From Edaphochlamys debaryana (lineage: Eukaryota; Chlorophyta; Chlorophyceae; Chlamydomonadales): a DNA stretch of 64,000 nucleotides. The notes beneath the pieces are model-generated. The model ran no database searches. It saw only the letters and a program-made list of their open reading frames with translations, and was not told where the DNA came from. How positions within the stretch are numbered: the stretch's first letter is position 1; every line of letters starts with the position of its first letter. Below, one piece after another: positions 1 through 11,400 of the stretch. The position numbers were made by a program, and so were the translations under genes. The DNA lies in NCBI GenBank assembly GCA_016858145.1, contig JAEHOE010000003.1, positions 1,860,001 to 1,924,000 of the forward strand, given 5' to 3'.

Positions 1-149
1 GCCGCCAGAAGATCGGTGGCTTCGAGGCGAAGGAGCTTGTGGTTGCACCGGCCGCGGGCGCTGGTGCAACCAAGCCCTCGACCTCGATGGGGGCCTCGCC
101 GGCGGCGGTAGCGCCCGCCGGCGGCGCGGCGACTGGCGCGGCGGTATGA
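1..149 (+). CDS. 3' end of an unknown protein-coding gene (partial)
   Basis: The frame starting at base 3 is open from the window edge and ends with TGA at 147-149. It encodes about 48 residues beginning RQKIGGFEAKELVV and continuing as an Ala/Gly/Pro/Ser-rich tail, typical of C-termini in GC-rich algal proteins. Codon use is strongly GC3-biased, as in the neighbouring genes. A TGTAA motif at 957-961 could be its polyadenylation signal, which would imply a long 3' UTR. No domain is recognisable in this fragment. The rest of the gene lies outside the window, so the function cannot be stated. Confidence 0.5.
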   Translation, partial: RQKIGGFEAKELVVAPAAGAGATKPSTSMGASPAAVAPAGGAATGAAV

Positions 150-1469
150 CCGGTTGTGCGTGTTGTGGGGCGTTGAGAGGCGTCCAGAGGAAGCGTCAGA
201 GCGGAACGTGAGTCGGCACTGACTACGGTACTGCGCAAAGAGGCTCGACTGAAAAGCAGGTGGCTGCGGAGAGACGGACGGCGGACGATGGCGCTGCATG
301 CCCGGGCAATTGCAAGCAGACGTGCTTGTTAGGAGGTCAAGAGTACGGAGGTCGTTACTGAAATTGTGACGGTTACCTCGGATTGTGCGTGTCATGGAAC
401 TTAGTAGGCAACATTCGGGTCGGGGGTTGCTGTAGCCTCAGAGGAGACGCTCCCGGCAATCGCTCTCGAGGCCAAAGCAAGGCATCAATGGGGCATGGTT
501 CTTCTTGTGCGGCTGGTTACGTAGACAACGATAAGACATGTTTGAGAGATGGCAATGGAGCAATTGTCATGCAGTTGGTTTCGTGGCCCTGTGTGGCCGC
601 CGCGCCTGCTAGGTGGCGCCTGTGCGATGTGACGTTCTCAGTTACGCGAACAAGTGAACACGGGGGTCTCGGTCCTGCCGGTATTGTGGAACCGCCAGGC
701 CAAAGCGTGTGATGCAGGGGTGCAGGCCTTTGAGAGTGGAACACTGCATGGCCCTCCTCTCATGCTGAAACCTGTCGGGGGGTGCAACTTCGGCCAACTG
801 CCTGGCTGCTGAGTTAAGAGGACTTCAACGAAGCGAAGCGCTGGGTTGTGGCTGCTGTTGGGTGCGTGCTGTGCCCCGATTGCTGTGTTGAGAGACGACA
901 GCACTGTGGGGTGCCCACCAAGACTTCCCGCCCGACGTGTGGTGGCGGTCGGACTCTGTAATCTAGCAGGTGTGTACCGGTACTCTTGTGCAGCGACACG
1001 GCGGAGGGGCGGACTGACTCGGCTTATGCAGCGCCGGGATGTTCGAGGATCCCCAACAGGTAGAGCGGCCCCGTGGGCTGGCTGGCCGGCCCGAGGGGTT
1101 CAAGGGACGAAGCCACGAAGGCAGTGGGCGTGGATTGGGAACCCAGTACCCCAGTGGCAGTTACTAAGCCCGGTTCGGGCTCAGCAAGCGGGCAACCTGA
1201 GTGGTGTCCCCTGCGCCCCTGCCTTCACTGGAGCCCCACGCCCAGCCCACGCCCCCAGCCACCCCCAGACGCCCCCAGCTGCCGCTCCTTTCTGTTCCGT
1301 CGTCGCACAACTGGTGCCCTTGAGTGGGCCCTGATAGTACGCGCAGGGCTTGTTGCGTAAGGGGCCGCGCGGTGTGCGGAAGCCCTTCGGGGTTTGGGAA
1401 TTCGGGACGGCTGCAGGTCATCCATTGGCGGGCGTGGCAGGCCGCACGCCCTCGCGACTACAGACTGTG
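150..1469. other. Gene-poor stretch, probable 3' UTR plus spacer
   Basis: No convincing coding exon is seen. The stretch includes the probable 3' UTR of the left-edge gene up to the TGTAA at 957-961. Bases ~824-850 resemble the inner part of the inverted repeat at 17,149-17,797 (shared core TCAACGAAG followed by GGTTGTGG), so a fragment of that dispersed repeat lies here. Open frames in the region have the Arg/Pro/Ala composition expected of non-coding GC-rich DNA. Confidence 0.4.
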
Positions 1470-1801
1470 CTATCCGTTACAGCACCTGCACGCACACTCG
1501 CTGGTGCCGGGGGAGCCGGGGCTGTAGACACGGCGGGCGCGGCCTCATACAGGAGGTCGGATGCTGCCCAGCAATGGGCGGCATGGCAGGCCGCAAGTTC
1601 GCGCGGTGCGACAAGCCATGCTAGCCTTTGCAGTACCCGCACATACACACACGTGCAGGAGCCGGGGAGCGCAGGTTGCAGAGGCGGTGGGCGGCAGCGG
1701 CTGGCAGCGGGCGACACCCCCTGCACCCACCATCGCGCTACCGTCGCACCCCGCGGGATATGCAGCGGGGCCTGGTGGGAGGTGAGGCCCCTTTTACAAT
1801 C
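1470..1801 (+). promoter_or_regulatory. Conserved upstream region of U1 snRNA gene 1
   Basis: This stretch matches ~22,676-23,006 upstream of the second U1 gene over most of its length, with substitutions and small indels. That level of conservation is expected either of shared promoter function or of a segmental duplication. Within it, CCCACCATCG at 1725-1734 lies 68-77 bases before the RNA start. This resembles the plant snRNA upstream sequence element (consensus RTCCCACATCG, normally near -70) in both sequence and position. No convincing TATA box is visible at -30. Confidence 0.55.
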
Positions 1802-1964
1802 ATACTTACCTGGCCCGTCATTCGAGGTGATCCAGCAGGCCTCGGTGATATCCTCGGACTTCGCCTTGCACTCAGCGAGGGCCTTGGGTAGTCGGCCCTT
1901 CGGGTGTCCGGCAGGGCTTAATTTTTGTGAGGCTGAGGATCGCGCACTGCGCGCCTCGGCTCCC
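1802..1964 (+). ncRNA. U1 spliceosomal snRNA, copy 1
   Basis: The RNA would begin ATACTTACCTGG, the universal U1 5' end that base-pairs with 5' splice sites. Downstream are TTGCACTC (the loop II sequence bound by U1A protein), an Sm-type site AATTTTTG at ~1919-1926, and a strong terminal hairpin. In that hairpin GGCTGAGG pairs with CCTCGGCT and CGCGC with GCGCG around an ACU loop (about 1931-1962). The length of ~163 nt matches known U1 RNAs (about 164 nt in human). A sequence AGTAATGAATGC just after the hairpin recurs after copy 2 and may be a 3'-end formation signal. It works in the nucleus in 5' splice-site recognition. The exact 3' end is inferred from the hairpin. Confidence 0.92.
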
Positions 1965-2391
1965 AAAGTAATGAATGCTGCTTACCACATACCATATTCG
2001 TAGAGGTGTATCGGTCACTGCACGCACTAGTGTCTAACCCCTTCGCTCCGCATAGACCGGGTCTCAGGCTTCCATGCAGGGTTGACATGTATCGGCCCTA
2101 TACTCCACAGACGTGAAGAGACAGAGGGGTTGAGCGGGGGTTCAGAGGGGCGAGCCCGAATGTCCTACACGCTTGCCCCGCAACAACCCTTGACGGGGTT
2201 GGTGAGCACTGGGAGGCTTAGGGGGTGGACTGGGGAGCTGAGGGGCTGGGGGCGTGCAACTAGCTCCACAGAACAAAGTGTCCCCGTCCCCGTCACTAGC
2301 TCCACAGGACAGATTGTGGGCAAGCGTCACGTGAGCTACGGTTCCCCCTGCTCCCAACCCGACCCGCCAACCCGACCCCCAAGGCACACCC

Positions 2392-2431
2392 CGCGGCCCT
2401 CGACTTCACCCCGCGGCCCTCGACTTCACCC
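2392..2431 (+). repeat. Short tandem duplication upstream of the methyltransferase gene
   Basis: The 20-base unit CCGCGGCCCTCGACTTCACC occurs twice in direct succession, 313-352 bases before the methyltransferase ATG. It may lie in the promoter or 5' UTR; no function is evident. Confidence 0.8.
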
Positions 2432-2743
2432 TGGGCCAGCGCCCGTGCTCGGCCTGCTGCCAGCCTGCACTGTGCTCGGCAGGACATTGGTGACGCTCCA
2501 GGGGACGCAGGTAGTGCTGGCGGCGCTGAGAGGCGTTACGCCATGGCGGCCGAGGAGCGCATCGGCGCGCCGCAGCGGCAGTGCGGCTCGACGTGGCTCC
2601 CTTCGGCGCCCCGCTCTCCACACAGCTTGTAGCGCTCTCCACCCTCTCGTTGCACAACAACCAGTTGCTTTGCGTTGCTTACAAGGTTGCTTTGCGATAC
2701 AAGAGAGCTCAGGCTCACACCGCGACCCACCCTGCACGCAAGC

Positions 2744-5700
2744 ATGACGTCGCCGCTGCCGCCAACGCCGGACCTGCGGCCTCTCCTCCGCGGCGCCCGC
2801 GCGTCGGGCCCGCTCTCGCGCAGCCTGCCGCTGCTGCCGTCGCACGCAAGGCTGCTGCGGCCCCGCGGCGCCGGCCCCGCCATCCCCGCCACTGCCGCTG
2901 CTGCCTCGACGGCCGCCAAGGCCTCCGCCGCCGCGGCAGCGGCAGCGGCGCCGTCCGTCTCCGCCCCCCGCGCTCCTCCCAACAGCACGAGCGGCAACAA
3001 CAGCAAGGGCCGCACCGACAAGCCCGGGTCGCACCGCAGGGGCTATGTCGACGTGGCGGCGTTGGACGCCCGGCGCTTCCGGCTGCACGAGAGCGTGGCG
3101 TTCTGGGCGGCCTACGGCCTGCCGCGGGGGCCCCTGGACGATCCGCCTCGGGGGCTCAAGCCGGAAAAGTGAGGCACGACGAGGGGGAGGGAAGGGCACA
3201 CCGGGCCGGCACTAGGGCTTGCCTGCCTGCCCGCACACGCTCAAGCCTTGGCACACCCGGCCTCTGCCCCATCCTCCCCCTCCGTCCCCGCAGCCTCTTC
3301 CCCTACTCCCCCGAGGGCCTGGCCCCCCTGGCCGACCCCCTGGCCGCTTCCTACTACGCATACCACACAGCCCGACTTGTCTTCTTCCTCACCCAGGTGA
3401 GCCCCGTGCGGGCCTGGGCGGGGCCTGTGTTGGCCCCGTGTGAGAGTCCTCCGGGCCCCTCCTCGGCGTCTCAACGTCCATGCATACCAACTGATTATAC
3501 TCGACTTCTTCCCCCTTAACCCTATCCCCACCGTCAGGCTCTGGCGGGCCTGGCCGCGCACCAGCTGGCCGAGGCGGCCTCAGGCGGCCGGGGCCTGCTG
3601 GGAGCAGCCGTGGAGGCCCGGTCGGGGTCGGCGGGCGGCCGGGAGCACCTGCCGGTGGCCTCGCCGCCGCCGCGCCAGGGCGGCGCGGGGTCGGGCGGCG
3701 GCTGGGCGCAGGGCGGCGAGGGCGGGCGGGCCGCGGGCGGGCCGCTGCTGGGCGAGGGAGGGCTGCTGGAGGAGATTGCGACGCCCGTGGCGGAGGCTCT
3801 GGCGGTGTTTAGCCAGGTGGGGGGCGGATGGGCCTCGCGTACGTGCTGGCAGGCTTGCTTGCAACAACACAGCTGAGATGTGGGATAGGAGCATGGTAGG
3901 GAAGGCTGGGGCTTGGGAGGCGTTTCAGCAGGTGGGCTGTCGGGACGCGGGTAGGGAAGCCGCAGGGCAGCACGGGGCCAGGGGGACCGACTGCCAACTG
4001 CCTCACCTCCCACGGCTTCTCTGGTCCACACACAACCCACCCTCCCTCCCCTCTCAGGACCTGGACAACATCCGAGCGGGCGCCTACCCCCTGCCCTGGG
4101 ACATGACCACGCCCTTCCCCAACAACCGCCAGTTCGACCCGTTCTTCGTACTGTCCCGGTACGACATATGCAGAGTGTGCACTACGGGGCTAAACCTTGA
4201 ACGTTGTGGCAGTTGAGAGCAACGGCCCTTTGCCACACCGGTACTAGCAATCCACCAGCACTTCGTTCATGGCCGCCTACCTGTCCTTGCTCCCCGCTGC
4301 TCACTATCCTCCCCACCATCCTAGAACCACTCGCCCCCGTCCCCTCCCACCCTACCCATCCACGCCAGGTCCGCCGCTTTCCTGGCTGATTCGGTGGCGA
4401 CGCTGGGTCGGCGCGTGCGCGGGCGGCCGCAGGACGTGTGGCTGCAGGGCGGCGGGCTGTACCCCCGCTACTACACCAAGACCTTCCACTACCAGACAGA
4501 TGGCTGGCTGTCGGACAGGTACGGAGGGGGTGGGGGAAGCGGCATCGGGTGGGGCAGGGGGGGGGGGAGAGGCGGGTGAAGGCAGGTTTGGGAGTCAAGG
4601 TCAAGGGCTTAGGGGCGGGTGCGGAGGGAGGGAGGAGGCAGAGACGGCGGAGGGCTAGGGGGTAACGGAGCTCCTCCCAAGGCGTGCGCTCACGCATGTC
4701 CCACGGCCCCACCCCCACCAGGTCTGCTGCTGTGTACGAGCACTCCACGGAAACGCTCTTCTTCGGGCGGCAGGTGCGGCTAGGCCGGCGGAAGCAACGG
4801 TATGGGTCGCACAACCACCCGTACCTGAAGGTCATCTCGACCCACCTTCCCACCTTCCCTTCCCGGTCGCTCTCCCCTTGCCCCTCCGCCTCCCCCTTCC
4901 CCTACCTCCACCCCGCCCCAGGACGCCATGCAACGCACCTCCCTGCTGCCCATATCGGCCTTTGTGGCGGAGGCGCGGCGGCAGCGGGGCGCGGGCGCGG
5001 AGCGGCGCATGCGGCTGCTCGAGGTGGCCGCGGGCACGGGCCGCTTCCACACCTTCATCAAGGCAAGCGCCAAGCGCCTGGGGCGGGGGCCGGCTGGGCG
5101 CAGCTTGCAAGTTCTCGTGTTTCGTTTCGGCCCCGCCAGAACCCCGTCTCCTCCCCATGCCTTCACACCACGCGCCACCCCCGCCCCATCTCCACCTGCC
5201 CCATCCCCACCGCGCCGCTGCCACCGCTCCACACCCCCAGGACGCCTTCCCCGAGCTCCCCTCGGTCGTGTCCGACCTCTCCCCCTTCTACCTGGCCGCC
5301 ACCCGGGACAACCTGAAGCACTGGGCGCGCAGCCGCCGCGGCGGCGGCACGGGCGGCCGCAGGGCGGACCTGGGCGGGGTGGACGGCACGGGCTGCAGCT
5401 TCCTGCAGACCCCGGCGGAGGCCATAGCGGCGCCGAATGAGTCGTTCGACATTGTGGGTCGGGTGGCAGACCTGGGGGCGTGTTGGGACCACCTCGTTGG
5501 GGATGGAGGTGCTGAGTGTCTGGTTGCGGGGCGGGGGGCTAGCAAGGCTCGACCTCTGAGGACCGACGGAGGCGGAGGATTGGGAGGAGGGGCGGGCGTC
5601 CGGTGCAGCTGTCGACCTGTCGTGCTCCAGCTCCAACCCCACCCAACGCCAACGGAGGCAATGGTCCGTCGCCTCCACCCAGCCGACTGACCCGACTCTC

Positions 5701-6888
5701 GCCCCCTTCCCACCTCCCTCTCCCCGTGGCTCCGTCCGTGCAGGTGACCTGCACATACCTCTTCCACGAGCTCCCCGCGCCCGCCCGCGCCGCCGCCGCG
5801 CGCGAGTTTGCCCGCGTGCTGCGCCCCGGCGGGCTGTGCGTGCTGACGGACAGCGTGCAGCTGGGGGACCGGCCCGCGTGGGACGAGACGCTGGGGCTGT
5901 TCGGGGACTTCAACGAGCCCTTCTACAGGCGAGTCGGAAAGGGCTCGGAGCGGGTGGGGACGTGGACCGGAAGGGTGGCGTTAAGGGCAGAAAGCTGAAC
6001 TGGAGAGGACGGGAGTGCTTGGATGCATTATGAATGACGCGTTACAGGGTTGCGGCCAGCGGGCAGACGAGCTGCCGGCCCCACATGAGGGGGCGCGAGT
6101 CAACTCTCCATGCATTAGGCTGGGGCGGGCTGACCTGTACAGCACGGCACGTACCCTGAGCCAGATGGGCCGCACGCGCGCACCCGCCCCGCCTGCCCTG
6201 CCTACGCCACGGGCCCTTGGCCGTCAGGGGCAAGAAGCACTGGCTCAGCCTGCCCATACCGCTTGACGCTACCACCTCACCAACCCTCAACACTTGCTCG
6301 CACCACGCACCTCCCCCACCCCACCCCACCCACCCCAGGGGCTACATCGCCGCCGACCTGGGCGCCCTGTTTGCCTCCGCGGGGCTGGAGCCCGACACCA
6401 AGTACGTCTGCTCCGCCACCAAGACCCTGGCCTTCAGGAAGCCCCTCGCCAGCCGCCAGCACCCACCCGCCGCCGCTGCCACCACCGCTGCCACCACCGC
6501 CGGTGCCAGTGCCGGGTTGGCCCCGCGGCAGGGCCCGGCGGCGACCGACAGGGCTAAGGCCGTACGAGTGACGGCTCCGGAGGCCGAGGCGGCGGGCGCG
6601 GCGGCGGCCATGGAGGAGGTGGCGGCGGCCGTGGCGGCGGCGGAGGCGACGGCCGAGGTGGCGGAGGCGGCGCTGGGCTGCGGCGCGGCCGTCGAGGGGC
6701 AGGCCCCAGTGCTCGCCCCGGGGGCGGAGGCGGAGGCGGCGGGGGCCGCGGCAGCCATGCAGCAGGTGGAGGAGGTGGTGGCGGAGGCGCAGGCCGCGGC
6801 GGCGGGTGTGGAGGCTGCGCTGGGTTTTGACGGCAAGAGGGAGTCCGGCCCAGAGGAGGCCGAGGGCCGGGCGGGGCGGGGCGCCTAG
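2744..6888 (+). CDS. Class I SAM-dependent methyltransferase, probably plastid-targeted
   Basis: Ten exons give an unbroken 732-residue frame: 2744-3168, 3294-3396, 3538-3816, 4058-4158, 4369-4518, 4722-4773, 4922-5062, 5241-5453, 5744-5928 and 6339-6888. All junctions agree in phase. The introns starting at 5063 and 5929 use GC donors. The N-terminal ~90 residues are Ala/Pro/Arg/Ser-rich, suggesting a chloroplast transit peptide. Methyltransferase motif I (LLEVAAGTGRF, residues ~402-412) binds SAM. It is followed by VVSDLSPFYLA (motif II region), then VTCTYLFHELP, a post-motif RVLRPGG loop and the core's last strand. The block before motif I, including STETLFFGRQDAMQRT, resembles UbiE/type-11-like methyltransferases of cyanobacteria and plants. 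The last ~150 residues are an Ala/Glu-rich tail, longer than expected for the family. The substrate is unknown. The start was chosen as the only ATG in a good context ahead of the transit-like segment. Confidence 0.88.
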
Positions 6889-8420
6889 CGGCTCCCGAAT
6901 AGGTGAGCGCTACAGCAGGGGCAAGGAGGCCCCAGCGCGTCCAGCAGGTCCTCAGTTGGGGGCTTGCTGTTGTTGCGCTGGGGTCAGGCGCCGGCCAGGC
7001 CTAAGTAGCCAGCAGCTCGGTAGCGACTGGGTCCCAGGAGCAGAGGCAGGAGGCAGGAGGCAGGAGGCGCACGATGGGCTTAAGGCAATGTGCGCAACGC
7101 GGGCATGCTGCCATTGGGTGAGGCGTCGAGGCGTTGGCAGCGGAGGGAGGGATGAGCCGTTGAAGGCAGAAGGCATGCACGGTCCCGGCCTCCCCCCCAT
7201 TGCATCACCCGACCGACCGGCCGGCACGGCTCGACAGCAGGGCTGCATGCAGCTCGCGTCCGAAGTTTCCACCGAGTCCCGTGGTTGGTGCAGGAGCCCT
7301 CAGTTGGCTGCGCTCTCCGAGGGGTCGCCAACCATCAGGCAGCCCGGACATTTGTCGGCATGTCCGTTGAAGGGGTCAACCTCTTCGCAGGCGCATCGAT
7401 CGCATATTGGCAATGGTTGCCAGAGATGGTCCTTGCGCAGGGCGCGGCATGCCCTGGTCCGGTGAGAGGTGCGGAGCGCGCCAATCAGTCGCTTGACCTT
7501 TTCGGACTGCTCCAGCGCCAACACGTCGCGGTGAGCGCAATGTGGCCGAAAGCCAGTTCGAGGCCGGGACACTGAGCAGCGTCACACAGCGAGCGCTCTG
7601 GATGCCGAGATTGCGACATGTGCCCTTTGCAACACGCCCCGGCCCCTGACAGCGCCATTCACGCACGCTGCGATGCAATACGCGTCCTACTTACTCACTT
7701 GTCCTACTGTGCGCATCTGATAACGTTGACGTCAACCTCACAGCCAGAGCCATGCCACCCGGCCTGTTGCGGAGAAGCGTCGTCGCGCAACAGCAACGCG
7801 CTACTTGGCAGTAACACGTCTCAACTCGGCAGTGCTCCAAGTCTTTGGGCCTGAGGCGTCGAGGCCCAGCCGAGAGCGCGCGGAGGTGAGTTGCTCCGGG
7901 AGACCCCGTGAAGACGAGTTGGTGCCGCAGTGACCTTGGTAGCTTCCATCAAGTTCACTGGGGCTGCTGATAAGGCGGGCGCAGCATATGTCGTCTCAAG
8001 GGTTGTCTAGGGGCACCTTTATACCCTGCCCGCGCTCCCGCTCCAAGCGCGCAAGCACGCCGTCCTTGCTAGACGTGTCGGTGTCTACCTTCTACCGGCC
8101 TCTGCCACCAGCCTGCGGCGCGTCTCCTGTTGACCGAAGTCGGTTCGCGCCATCGCAGGCCGACGAAGGGCCTGGCTTCCGGACCGCGGCTGCAGGGCTG
8201 CATGCGTGCTGCTGTGGCGAGGACCACAACCAGCGGCGACCTGGTCGACTCGGTGACGCCAGCGGAGGCAGCCATGAGCATTGTCAGCACGGTTTGCCGC
8301 CCTGCCGAGATGCTATCCAGAAAGCGACACGAGCTGTCACTTGTCGTGACCGCGGGCCTCCTACCGTCACCGTCGAGCAGCCGTTCCGGGAGCATCCCGG
8401 TCGCTCCACAGGCGACGCAT
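6889..8420. other. Intergenic region, no gene seen
   Basis: This stretch contains the 3' UTR of the methyltransferase and the 5' region of the ankyrin gene. A short GGAGGCA direct repeat is present at ~7047-7068. Upstream in-frame ATGs of the ankyrin frame occur at 8202, 8274 and 8310, so that gene could start up to 219 bases earlier than annotated. No clear TATA box or TGTAA signal was found. Confidence 0.35.
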
Positions 8421-11400
8421 ATGGCTCAGACAGACAACGCGCCGGAAGAGCTGGGACTTCTCACAGCGCAGGAGTCGGAGGCGGCACGGACTGAAAACCA
8501 GCCGGGGGATGACCGCTCGTTGGGGGCAGGCGCCGACTCCACGCAGACCGCCGAGGCGCAGCGGCCCGAGGGGGCGCCGTCAGGTGCACGTGTGTCGGCT
8601 GCAAGAAGCAAGGCGCTAGCTGCGCTCGCACCTGCGGACGACTCTGGCGACGTGGATGCCCAAAAGTCGTCGGCCAGCTCAAAACCCGACATCAGCGTTC
8701 TCGCCTCAGCAGTTGCGGCCGCCAAGCTCGGCCTCGTGGACCAGCTAAGCCAGGCGCTGTCGTCGTGCTCCGCGGTTGCGTTTGCCAAGTAAGCCGTGTC
8801 GAGTGCCGTGCTTAGCTAGCTGGCCCACACAGCGCCGCACACGCTAGCCTGGCCTCCCCTCCAGAGAACGTCAACCGTTTGCTGACCCCGGCGCTCCCCA
8901 CCACCGCCCACGCTTTACCAGGGATGCCGAGGACCGCACGTGCCTCCACTACGCAGCCGGCTACGGGCACGAGGAGTGCGTGTCTTTGCTGCTCGAGGCA
9001 CGGAGCGGCACCCGCGTGCGGGACTCCAACGGGTGAGCCATGGTCTGTTGTCACGGTCACGGTCACGGCAGGCAGAGCACGAGGCCGCAGATACGGCATG
9101 CGCGGACCGACGAACGGTTGCTCCTACCCCACCCTACCACCTGTCCTACCCCATCGGCCTCTGCGGGCGTGCGTCGCTCCGCCCTGCTGGCCTACAGCAC
9201 GCTTAGGCAATCGCGCACGACATTGTGATTGCGGGGCTGCCAGCCTGACATTTTGCGTACCCGCTTCCCCTACCCTCAACCCTAACCCAGGGACGTGCCC
9301 CTCCACTTCGCGGCCATCCACGGCCACCCCATGTGCGCCTACTCTATAACCAAGGTCAGCCTGTGCGTTGCGCTGCGCCCGATGCATCTGAAGAGAGTCA
9401 CAACGCACCCTGCCTCAAGCAAGACGTCCCGCGGTCTCTTCTGCTGCCCGCCCTCCTGACGCTCTCCTTTGCCATTCCTCTCCCCCCAAACTCTCGGCCG
9501 CAGGTCTGCCCCGCGTCCTGCCTGACGCGCAACCTGCGCGGCCAGACGCCGGTGGAGGTGGCGGTGGCGTGCGAGCGGGGCGAGGTGCTCAACGCCATGC
9601 TGCTGGCCTGCGCGGGGGACGGCAGCGGCGGCCTCACCGTGCAGGTAGAGGGCGGGGGGGGGCAGGGGCTTTGGGGGTCTGTGGCGGGGCCCGGTGGATA
9701 GGGGGGGCATAGCCGCTTTCTGGGCTCTGTGCACGCGCGGCCAGTCCACGCCGCCGCCGCCGCCCGGCTGTTCCCGCCGTCCCCTTCCTCGCTTCCTCCC
9801 GTTAGCACCCGCCCCCGACTACTTTATATCACTTTCGCCTCCCCGTCCCCTCTCCCTTTCCCCCCGCTTCTCGCCCAGGCCATGCGCAAGCTCCTGACCA
9901 GCGGCGCGGTGCCGGACACGTGGGCCCCCAACGGCTCCTCGGCGCTGATGCTGGCGGCCGCCGCCAACGGCACCGAGGCCCTGGGCGTGCTGCTGGAGGC
10001 GGGGGCCACCCTGGAGCTGCAGGCAAGCCAGGGCCGGGGCGGCGCAGGGGGGGAGGTAAGCGGTGGCCGGCACCTTCCGGAGAGGGCGCGGCGGGGGAAG
10101 GGGGCAGCCTGGGTGCAGCAGGGGACGCGCTGCGGGTTTGGATGGCGGCGCGTGGCTCTCTCTAGCAGGCAAAGCGTCCTTTTGACGGGCGGCGTCCCAC
10201 CCGTGTTCCTCCTCCTCTCTGTTGCACCCCTCAGGACGCGCTGGGCCGCAGTGCGCTCATGTTCGCAGCGGGCAACTGCGCGGAGGACACCCTGCTGGCG
10301 CTGCTGGACGCAGGTGGGAGCGGGGCGTGGGGCGGGGCGGCATGGGGGGCGCCGGGTGTCGGGGCAAGACCACAGGGGCTGTAGGAGGGCGGTCCGGCAG
10401 AAAGGCGGGTCTGGAACGGGCCCGCCTGTAGCAGCGCTGACCTCTGCCCCGGCTGCAACACCCCCGAACCTTCCTCCCCCCGTCCCCCCAGGCGCCTGCA
10501 TCTCGCAGCGGGACCGTCGCGGTCGCAACGTGCTCGACTACGCACCCGCTGGGAGCCAGGTCCGCCGCCTGCTGCAGGTGTGTGGGGTGGGGGGTGTGGG
10601 GGGCTGGGGCTGGGGGGGGGGCTCGGCACAAGTAATCAGCGCCGAATCTGCTCCGTTGCTCCTGCCCGGCTGTGCCCGCTACTACCACCTCTCCCACCGC
10701 CACCTGCCACCCACCACCGCCAGGTGCCACCCGCTTCGAGCTCGGAAGATTACCTTCACTTCTCCCGCGAACCCCCTCCGCAACCCCCAGACCCGCCTTG
10801 ACCAGCTGGAGGAGGTGGCTGCCCGGCGCCAGGCGGCCCTGCTGGCCAGCCTCTTGGCGGGGGAGGCGGCGGCGGGCCCCGAGCCCAAGCAGGGGGCCGC
10901 GGACGCCAAGCCGGGCGCGGGCGGCAAGGTGGGTCGCAGGGAGGGTGGCGGAGGCCATGCAAGCGCGGGCGGAGGCCCTGCTGAGGAGCGGATCACGTTG
11001 CCGTTCCCTTTGCCTATGCTTATGGCCCTGTCTCGCGCCATCCCGCACCGCAGAAGAAGAAGCAGGCCAAGCGGCCAAGCACCGGAACAGCCGGCGCCCC
11101 GACGGCGGCAGCCAAGCCCTGTGCCGAGGACGCCGCCGAAGGCCCCTCCCTTGCGCACACGCCCGCATGCTGCGCTTCCTCGTCGTCGGCCGCCCCGGTT
11201 TCGGCTCCGGCCCCGGCAGCTACGGAAGCCGCCAAGAAGCCGTCGTCATGCCAGGCCGCAGCCTCGGCAGGGGCCAAGAAGGCCGCCCGTGGCGCCTCGC
11301 CCGCGCCCCCGCCCCCGTCGTCTCGCGCCGCCGCTGCCTCCGCGGCGCCCCTGACCCTCGCAGCCGTCCAGCTGGCCGAGAGCGCGGGGACCGCTTCTGT

